Source of the DNA: Mariniblastus sp.
GTDB taxonomy: Bacteria; Planctomycetota; Planctomycetia; Pirellulales; Pirellulaceae
Length of the DNA: 64,000 nucleotides
Direction: 5' to 3'
Assembly (NCBI GenBank): GCA_029251085.1
Contig: JAQXDZ010000102.1
Coordinates: forward strand, 1 to 64,000
Below, piece by piece: positions 58,406 to 64,000 of this stretch. The notes under the pieces were generated by a model. The model did not search any database. It had not been told where the DNA came from and saw only the letters and a program-made list of their open reading frames with translations. Position numbers and translations under genes: made by a program. Within the stretch, counting starts at the first letter, position 1; each line of letters opens with the position of its first letter.

Positions 58406-59896
58406 ATGAAATTCTCGATCCTGCACAGCCTTGTTCTTTTTACTTTGTTAGTGAATCCAGTTTTTGGGAACGAAGACGCCCATAAAAATTCGCCCAACGT
58501 TTTATTCATCGCCATCGATGACATGAATGACTGGGTTGGCTTTCTCGATGGCCACCCGCAAGCAAAAACGCCCAACATGGATCGACTGGCTAAACGCGGG
58601 GTCAATTTCACTAACGCGCATTGCATCGCCCCTGCTTGCTCTCCATGCCGCCTAGGCTTGCTCCTAGGGATTGAGCCATTCCATTCTGGCCTTTACCCAT
58701 TCTACGATCAGAACAAAATCCCCGCTTCGGTTTTGTCAAAATACACGAGCCTACCCAAACTGTTTCGACAAAATGGCTACCAAACCTTTGGGGCAGGGAA
58801 AATTTTTCACGGGGTGAAAGAAAATACTGATGACTGGGATCACTACCGAACCCATGTACCTCAAGGCCTCAGCCGAGCAGTTGAAAAAGGCTACCAGCAA
58901 AACAAGTCATCTAAAATGTCGTTTTGTCCAACCACCAATCCACTCTCTGATCACCCGGATTACCAGGTTGCTGATTATGGAATCAAAGTGATTGAACAAC
59001 AGCACGACCAACCGTTTTTCCTGGCGGTTGGGATTGTGAAACCGCACCTACCTTTCATTTGCCCACAACCTTTTTTCGATATGCAGGCTGAGACTATTGA
59101 GCCACCCCCGATTCTCGCAAATGACTTACAGGATGTGCCCTGGGTTGGAAGGTCGATGGCCAAACTGGGGGATGATTTTAAATTCCGAAAAGATAAATCA
59201 TGGGAGAAAGTCCATCGTGCGTATCTCGCTTGTAATTCCTGGGCGGACTACAACGTGGGGCGAGTCATTGATGCACTGCAAGCTAGTCAGTACGCTCAAA
59301 ACACGATCATCGTGCTTTGGTCTGACCATGGTTTCCATCAAGGAGAAAAACGCAGTTTCCGAAAATTTTCTCTATGGGAAGAATCGACCCGCGTGCCATT
59401 TATCATCCTTGACCCACGCCCCGGACAAATGAAGAAGGGTGTTTGTGATGAAGCAGTATCGCTCATCAATGTTTACCGCACACTCGGTGAGCTAACCGGA
59501 ATTGAGGTTCCTAAATATGTCGACGGAACCAGTTTGGTAAATCAAATTCGCGATCCAGCCACCAAAGTTAACAACCCTGCCATCACAACTTGGGGACGAG
59601 GGAATTATTCTCTCAGAGATGACCAATGGCGTTACACTCGCTATTTTGACGGTACCGAAGAACTCTACGACCACAGGAATGATCCCAACGAATGGAATAA
59701 TCTCGCAGAATCTCCCGAAGCTGTATCCATCAAGAAGAAATTGACAGAGTTCTTACCTAAAAATGAAGCACCCTTGGTTCAAACCGGCATCTCACTCTGG
59801 AATAGCGTTGATGCAGATCGACCAGAAAAACGCGAGCAATTCAAAAATACGACCTGGCCCCAAATGAAAAAGAAACTGAAACCAAAAATTGAATAA
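58406..59896 (+). CDS. sulfatase (iduronate-2-sulfatase-like)
   Basis: A 496-residue exported sulfatase. A signal peptide (residues 1-21) is followed by NVLFIAIDDMNDWVG with the metal-binding aspartates Asp38 and Asp39, and the formylglycine motif CSPCR (78-82), in which Cys78 is modified by an FGly-generating enzyme. KTPNMDRLAKRGVNFTNAHC and GAGKIFHG segments are typical. It removes sulfate from a polysaccharide. Planctomycetes carry large numbers of such enzymes. It converges with the beta-propeller gene. Confidence 0.93.
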   Translation: MKFSILHSLVLFTLLVNPVFGNEDAHKNSPNVLFIAIDDMNDWVGFLDGHPQAKTPNMDRLAKRGVNFTNAHCIAPACSPCRLGLLLGIEPFHSGLYPFYDQNKIPASVLSKYTSLPKLFRQNGYQTFGAGKIFHGVKENTDDWDHYRTHVPQGLSRAVEKGYQQNKSSKMSFCPTTNPLSDHPDYQVADYGIKVIEQQHDQPFFLAVGIVKPHLPFICPQPFFDMQAETIEPPPILANDLQDVPWVGRSMAKLGDDFKFRKDKSWEKVHRAYLACNSWADYNVGRVIDALQASQYAQNTIIVLWSDHGFHQGEKRSFRKFSLWEESTRVPFIILDPRPGQMKKGVCDEAVSLINVYRTLGELTGIEVPKYVDGTSLVNQIRDPATKVNNPAITTWGRGNYSLRDDQWRYTRYFDGTEELYDHRNDPNEWNNLAESPEAVSIKKKLTEFLPKNEAPLVQTGISLWNSVDADRPEKREQFKNTTWPQMKKKLKPKIE

Positions 59897-59922
59897 CGCT
59901 CCAGTCGTGAATCCAATAAAAA

Positions 59923-60858
59923 CTATCTATCCGACTTACCATCGGATGCAACGACCGCTAAATTTTTTCCGTCGGGACTAACCGCCACACGTGTTGGTGA
60001 TTGCATTTTATACTCCGCAAAATCCGCGATGGAATTCCACTTACTGCCGGGCTTCCATTGCTCTAACTTGGTCCCTTGAGCCATCAAGATGCTGCCATCG
60101 GGTGTCCAGGCGTAATGATGGTTCGCACCTTCAATCATGACTAGCGGGCGAATCGCGAAAGTCTTCGGATTCAATTCCTTGATCCATACCTCTCCGTTTC
60201 CTTGCCGATGCACAAAACTAAAATTAATAGTTCCCGGAATGATTTGTGGTGATACCGGAATGGCATCCCCCGTCACGTATCGCGCAGTATCGTTTTGAAG
60301 ATCGACTAACTGCAAACTAAACCCATACCGTGACCAAAATAAAATTTGTTCTGTCGATCGATTCCAAGCGTAGTAGCCAACAGGCTCCCGCTCACCAAGG
60401 TTCTTCAATACCCAATTTAAGTTTTTACCCTGGCGATTACTTGACCAAATGCTCTGATTCGCGGTTTCACCATCGGTTACAAACGAAAGCGTTTGGTTAT
60501 CTTCGGTGACTTGCGGGGAATATTCTTGATCAGGACTATTAGTAAGTTGTCGAATCTCTCCCGACGCCAATTCGAATTCAAAAACATCCGTCCGATCGGG
60601 TTGATAATTTGCCGTAAACAAAAATGTTTTTCCGCTGGGAGTAAACCAAGGTTGATTATCGTAACCGGAGCGTTTGGTAACATTCCGACCATTTGCAATC
60701 GAACTTAAATCCCCCGCTGCCACGAGATCGAATAAATAAATATCACATTCTGGCAATTCCAACACTTGTTCTGGCGGATCGTTCTGGACAGCGAAAGCGG
60801 ATACCGCATTTAACACAATTGCAATTAAGAACAGTGAAGGTTGTATTACGTTTTTCAT
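59923..60858 (-). CDS. exported TolB/PD40-like beta-propeller protein
   Basis: A 311-residue protein with a signal peptide (residues 1-23, SAFAVQ) and beta-propeller repeats of the TolB/WD40-like type: FTPSGKTFLFTANYQPDRTDVFEFELASGEIRQLT near residue 60, further PQVTEDNQTLSFVTDG, and RVAVSPDGKNLAVVASDG at the end. The ATG at 60858 overlaps the helicase stop by four bases (ATGA), so translation is coupled with the helicase. The frame extends to 60909, but this ATG gives the signal peptide. Confidence 0.78.
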   Translation of the reverse strand: MKNVIQPSLFLIAIVLNAVSAFAVQNDPPEQVLELPECDIYLFDLVAAGDLSSIANGRNVTKRSGYDNQPWFTPSGKTFLFTANYQPDRTDVFEFELASGEIRQLTNSPDQEYSPQVTEDNQTLSFVTDGETANQSIWSSNRQGKNLNWVLKNLGEREPVGYYAWNRSTEQILFWSRYGFSLQLVDLQNDTARYVTGDAIPVSPQIIPGTINFSFVHRQGNGEVWIKELNPKTFAIRPLVMIEGANHHYAWTPDGSILMAQGTKLEQWKPGSKWNSIADFAEYKMQSPTRVAVSPDGKNLAVVASDGKSDR

Positions 60859-63314
60859 GAATTTGATTCTTTCGATTTCTCCGAGTCTTCCCTTGTGTCG
60901 GCAAGCCATTGGTCAGTGCTGCTGGGATCGGCAAGGCGGCAAATTTCTTCTAGCTGGTCAGCGACCGCAAATAGATCTTCCCGCCAAACGTCTTGCTCAA
61001 CATCCGCAGGACATAATTCTGCCATTTCGTCGATCAGCAAAATAAATCGGAGCAAATGTCGAAATATCACGCCTTCTTGCTTTTGCAACTTATGACTGGT
61101 GATGTATTTATTAAAATCCGTGCCGTATTGCAATAATTCTCCAACCACCCACACCGGCGTGATTCTGACATCGTGGACACCGGGAAAATCATGCTGAAAT
61201 AAACGCTGTAGCTTATGGGGCAAACTCAAAACAGGAACGTAATCGTCCTCGTCATACCATCCCCGTTTTTTATCTTCATCTTCATCCTGCTCTCGACTTC
61301 CTAGTTCTTCCGCGGTCGCCAAACCTAGTTTTAGAAGTTGAGAATCGAGCCGTGTGGTTGCCAGTGGCCCTGGAGGCAATACGTCAGGACGCGGGATCCG
61401 AATCGCTTTCCCCAATGACCGTGAAAGCTGGAGGATACTTTCGAAAGCCATAATGCGCTCATTCGTATCCGCAATCCCAAGATGATTCATCAAAAACAGA
61501 GCGTAAAGAGGATGCACACCTCGCAACTTTAAGAGGTCAGCCATCTTCTCAGTCGGGGTCGCAGTATCCGGCTGGTATTCCACTTCTCGAGAACCCGTAT
61601 CAGCAGCCTCTCGATTTTTCTTCGAAGCTTGCTCCACCGGCTGGGGATCAGGGGCTGAGCGGCGCTGGCCTAAATCGAGCGTCATTGCAGACGCAGGCTC
61701 CTGCTCCACCTCGGTTTCACCCGCAACCTCTGACTCAACCGACTTTCCTTCGTCTAGTTCAGCCAATGGCGGTTTGGGGTCGAGCGTCAAATAACCGCCC
61801 CGCCACAGAGTAACCAACTGTTGATTCAGCCGTTTTTGCGCTGAAATCTGTTCTTTGGGCGCGAGCAATCGGCCCGCTACTAATTTACGAATTCGAGCAA
61901 CATCCGGTGACGCATCGAGCATGTAGACCAACAGTCTCCAAGGGAGCGGTCCACGGCTCGCCAAATCAGCCGAAGGGGCAGTGATCAATTGCTGAAATTG
62001 TTGCTCCGACCAATATTGTTGCCCCTCGCGTCGTTTTGGCTGTTTCTTTTTGAGTGCCTTCTTCGCTTTCCGTAAGCCAACATCTTTGGTGTCCTCCGGA
62101 ATTTGATCGTACTTTTCTTTCCACTTTAGAATTTTCACATCGTCTTCGTGAGGCAATGCAAAAACATACCCGCGGTCGTCAAATTGCGGTCGCCCTGCCC
62201 TGCCAAACATCTGATGCACCGAACTTGGCTCGATCAACTTCATTTTGCCACGGGGACCTTTGATCAAGGTTGGCAACACAACACTCCGCGCGGGCAAATT
62301 GATACCCGCCGCAAGCGTTTCAGTACACACGCACACACTGAGTAATTTTTCCTGGAATAACTCTTCAACAATTTTTCGGTATCTTGGAAGAACTCCCGCA
62401 TGATGTACGCCAATGCCGCGCACCAAAATTTGCTTTAGCTTAGGACCAACACCCTGAGACCAGTCGAATTGGCTCAAGCGATCACTTAATAATTTTCGTT
62501 GTTCTTGATCAACGCACTTCTTTCCTTTAAGCGTTTCGGCAAGAGTCCAGCATTGCTCGCGATTAAAACAAAACAGCAACAACGGTGTGTAACGCGCATC
62601 TTCTTGACCTTGAAACATCGCCTCAATTTGATCCGGGAGAATCTTATCCTCTATCCAATGGTAGGATAGTGGAACCTTTCGATCACTACTCTCAACCAGT
62701 TTCAAATTGCGGCGATGCACCCGGTTCAACCACATCGCAAATTCGCGAGAGTTTCCGACTGTCGCCGAAAGTAACAGCGTCTTGATATGCGATGGCAGCA
62801 ATCCCAAGCCAAATTCCCACACGATCCCTCGTTCTGGATCGTTGAAACTATGGAACTCGTCCATTACGACGGCCCAAACATTTTCAAAATCAAAGGCCTC
62901 CGGGTGCAGCAAACGGTTTAGCAGTATCTCCGCGACAACAACCTGAATTTTCGCGTTTGGATTCACCTTACGGCTGCCGGTCACCAACCCAACATCGTCA
63001 GCAGAAAACCCCCATTCCACAACGGTTTTTTGAATGTCGCGGAATTTCTGATCCGTCAATGCAATCAAAGGCGTGGTATAGTAGGCCGTTTTTCCAAGCT
63101 TGAGTGCTTCGAAAAGGGCGGCTTCAGCTATTAATGTTTTCCCCGTCCCCGTGGGCGCACAGACCAGCACCCCCTGATCCGATGTAAACCACGAAAGTAA
63201 CGCCTCTTCCTGTACCGGGTAGGGTTCGAATACCAATTGATCGAAATACAATTCTGCAATTTCGTCGCGACGGTCTTGTAATTCATCCGTTGAAATAGCG
63301 GGCTCCACTGACAT
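60855..63314 (-). CDS. Ski2/Mtr4-like DExH RNA helicase
   Basis: An 819-residue superfamily 2 helicase. Walker A is APTGTGKT (53-60), motif II is DEFH (152-155) and SAT (183-185) follows. Motif VI is QMFGRAGRPQFDDRG near residue 368. The C-terminal region has a disordered, acidic part (about 530-600) and then LLRFILLIDEM, as in the DSHCT domain of Ski2/Mtr4 proteins. In eukaryotes such helicases unwind RNA for the exosome. It lacks the long arch of Mtr4. The beta-propeller gene is coupled to its stop. Confidence 0.87.
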   Translation of the reverse strand: MSVEPAISTDELQDRRDEIAELYFDQLVFEPYPVQEEALLSWFTSDQGVLVCAPTGTGKTLIAEAALFEALKLGKTAYYTTPLIALTDQKFRDIQKTVVEWGFSADDVGLVTGSRKVNPNAKIQVVVAEILLNRLLHPEAFDFENVWAVVMDEFHSFNDPERGIVWEFGLGLLPSHIKTLLLSATVGNSREFAMWLNRVHRRNLKLVESSDRKVPLSYHWIEDKILPDQIEAMFQGQEDARYTPLLLFCFNREQCWTLAETLKGKKCVDQEQRKLLSDRLSQFDWSQGVGPKLKQILVRGIGVHHAGVLPRYRKIVEELFQEKLLSVCVCTETLAAGINLPARSVVLPTLIKGPRGKMKLIEPSSVHQMFGRAGRPQFDDRGYVFALPHEDDVKILKWKEKYDQIPEDTKDVGLRKAKKALKKKQPKRREGQQYWSEQQFQQLITAPSADLASRGPLPWRLLVYMLDASPDVARIRKLVAGRLLAPKEQISAQKRLNQQLVTLWRGGYLTLDPKPPLAELDEGKSVESEVAGETEVEQEPASAMTLDLGQRRSAPDPQPVEQASKKNREAADTGSREVEYQPDTATPTEKMADLLKLRGVHPLYALFLMNHLGIADTNERIMAFESILQLSRSLGKAIRIPRPDVLPPGPLATTRLDSQLLKLGLATAEELGSREQDEDEDKKRGWYDEDDYVPVLSLPHKLQRLFQHDFPGVHDVRITPVWVVGELLQYGTDFNKYITSHKLQKQEGVIFRHLLRFILLIDEMAELCPADVEQDVWREDLFAVADQLEEICRLADPSSTDQWLADTREDSEKSKESNS

Positions 63315-63553
63315 CAGGCTGTTATCAAATTGATTGCGTCAACAATTACAACTGATTGTTACGACCTTGCCAGCAGTTGCAACTGCTGTCGGATTCGACT
63401 CCAAATTTTCAGGAGTATTATTGAATCACTGCATAAATGACAACAATCGTCTCCTCGCCAGTTCCTTTGGCACTTCTTTTGCTCAATCAACCATTGCGTC
63501 TGACCAATCCCGGTCAGGAATTGATATTTACCAACGAACAGAAAGGAATGTTG

Positions 63554-63778
63554 ATGTCACGTCGAACCAAACCAAAACGAATCATAAATTTCTTGGGTGC
63601 TTTTCTATTAGAGACCATCGCCGTAGCGATGTTTTTATTTCTCTTTTTACAGGCTCGCGCTGAAAGACAAAAATCATCCCATCTCGAAAGAGGCCGATTC
63701 CCCTTCATTCAAGAAATTACACAGCAATTGAATGTTTCTGGAATTGAGCGATGGAGTTGTTTGTCAAAAACCCAATAG
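63554..63778 (+). CDS. small single-helix membrane protein
   Basis: A 74-residue protein with a basic N-terminus (MSRRTKPKRI), one hydrophobic helix (NFLGAFLLETIAVAMFLFLFLQ) and a charged C-terminal tail. The ATG at 63554 has AAAGGA (63542-63547) at six bases and fits the positive-inside rule; the frame opens at 63437. No family is recognised. Confidence 0.5.
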   Translation: MSRRTKPKRIINFLGAFLLETIAVAMFLFLFLQARAERQKSSHLERGRFPFIQEITQQLNVSGIERWSCLSKTQ

Positions 63779-63924
63779 AACCAATCAATCTGAATCAGAT
63801 TTTCTCAAAATGAAAATGTTACTCAAGAAGATTAATGCTCAATTAAGATTCGATTTGGAAAAAGAGTTTTCAAGAATCTCTAACCATTTTACTGATCGTT
63901 TTGTTTCATTCGAAAACAAACAAC

Positions 63925-64000
63925 CTATGCAATGATGTCTTTAATCACATTGCCATAAACATCCGTCAATCGAAAATCCCGTCCGGCGTAACGATACGTC
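63925..64000 (-). CDS. C-terminal end of a second DUF1501 gene, cut by the window edge
   Basis: Translating the minus strand from the right edge gives a 24-residue C-terminus ([20 protein letters not shown] followed by DIIA) and a TAG stop at 63925-63927. The end of the DUF1501 protein at 33923 reads [20 protein letters not shown] then DILA. The match covers the whole visible piece, so the neighbour beyond the edge is a DUF1501 paralogue, and an associated DUF1549/DUF1553 gene would be expected further right. Confidence 0.85.
   Translation of the reverse strand, partial: TYRYAGRDFRLTDVYGNVIKDIIA

Noticed and set aside
63732-63935. 67-residue frame at the right end
   Set aside because: It overlaps the small membrane protein and the DUF1501 fragment, and its basic helical sequence shows no family.

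Overview
The window looks like a chromosomal segment of a planctomycete, most likely of the Pirellula/Rhodopirellula type. The main signs are a PSCyt1-DUF1549-DUF1553-LamG protein overlapping a Tat-exported DUF1501 protein, the last codons of a second DUF1501 gene at the right edge, a PVC-type dehydrogenase/cytochrome c protein, a sulfatase with a formylglycine motif, and many small cysteine-rich or Gly/Arg-rich exported proteins. Base composition is moderate and fairly even. I see no rRNA, tRNA, CRISPR array, insertion sequence or prophage. The lineage is inferred from gene content only.

Layout. 1-10.9 kb holds coaD, an SDR plus a two-domain 6-carboxytetrahydropterin-synthase-like protein, a homogentisate dioxygenase-like cupin with a flavin reductase, a PVC cytochrome, an O-methyltransferase-like protein and a deoxyhypusine synthase-like protein. 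10.9-17.5 kb is a signalling cluster: a Ser/Thr kinase fused to an FtsZ/tubulin-like GTPase domain, an AAA+ ATPase upstream of it on the same strand, and a divergent FHA-EAL protein. 17.7-30 kb is mostly housekeeping: rpmG, recJ-ung, a DUF2617-like protein, hemH with a hot-dog thioesterase, two agmatine-to-putrescine genes, bioD, a Trm112-like protein and a HIT protein. 30-41 kb holds two lipoproteins, a TrkH with a large extra domain, the DUF1501/DUF1549 pair, a DUF2752 protein and an alpha/beta hydrolase.

41.6-48.0 kb is a compact six-gene operon (VWA, TPR, ExbB/TolQ, ExbD, ExbD, long TPR) whose last three genes overlap by ATGA junctions. It looks like a proton-motive-force-driven envelope machine built around a MIDAS-type VWA protein. 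48.4-49.6 kb has two small exported proteins. 50-54.5 kb is a type IIA topoisomerase pair (parC-parE-like). 54.8-63.3 kb has a two-repeat fasciclin protein, two exported proteins of unknown role, a sulfatase, a beta-propeller protein and a Ski2/Mtr4-like helicase. The window ends inside a second DUF1501 gene.

The best candidates for an undescribed system are the kinase-tubulin/AAA+/FHA-EAL cluster and the VWA/TPR/ExbBD operon. Planctomycetes are known to lack FtsZ, so a tubulin-superfamily GTPase fused to a kinase and sitting beside a phospho-threonine reader with a c-di-GMP phosphodiesterase domain deserves attention. Several starts are uncertain because Shine-Dalgarno motifs are weak; where I moved a start, the reason is given.
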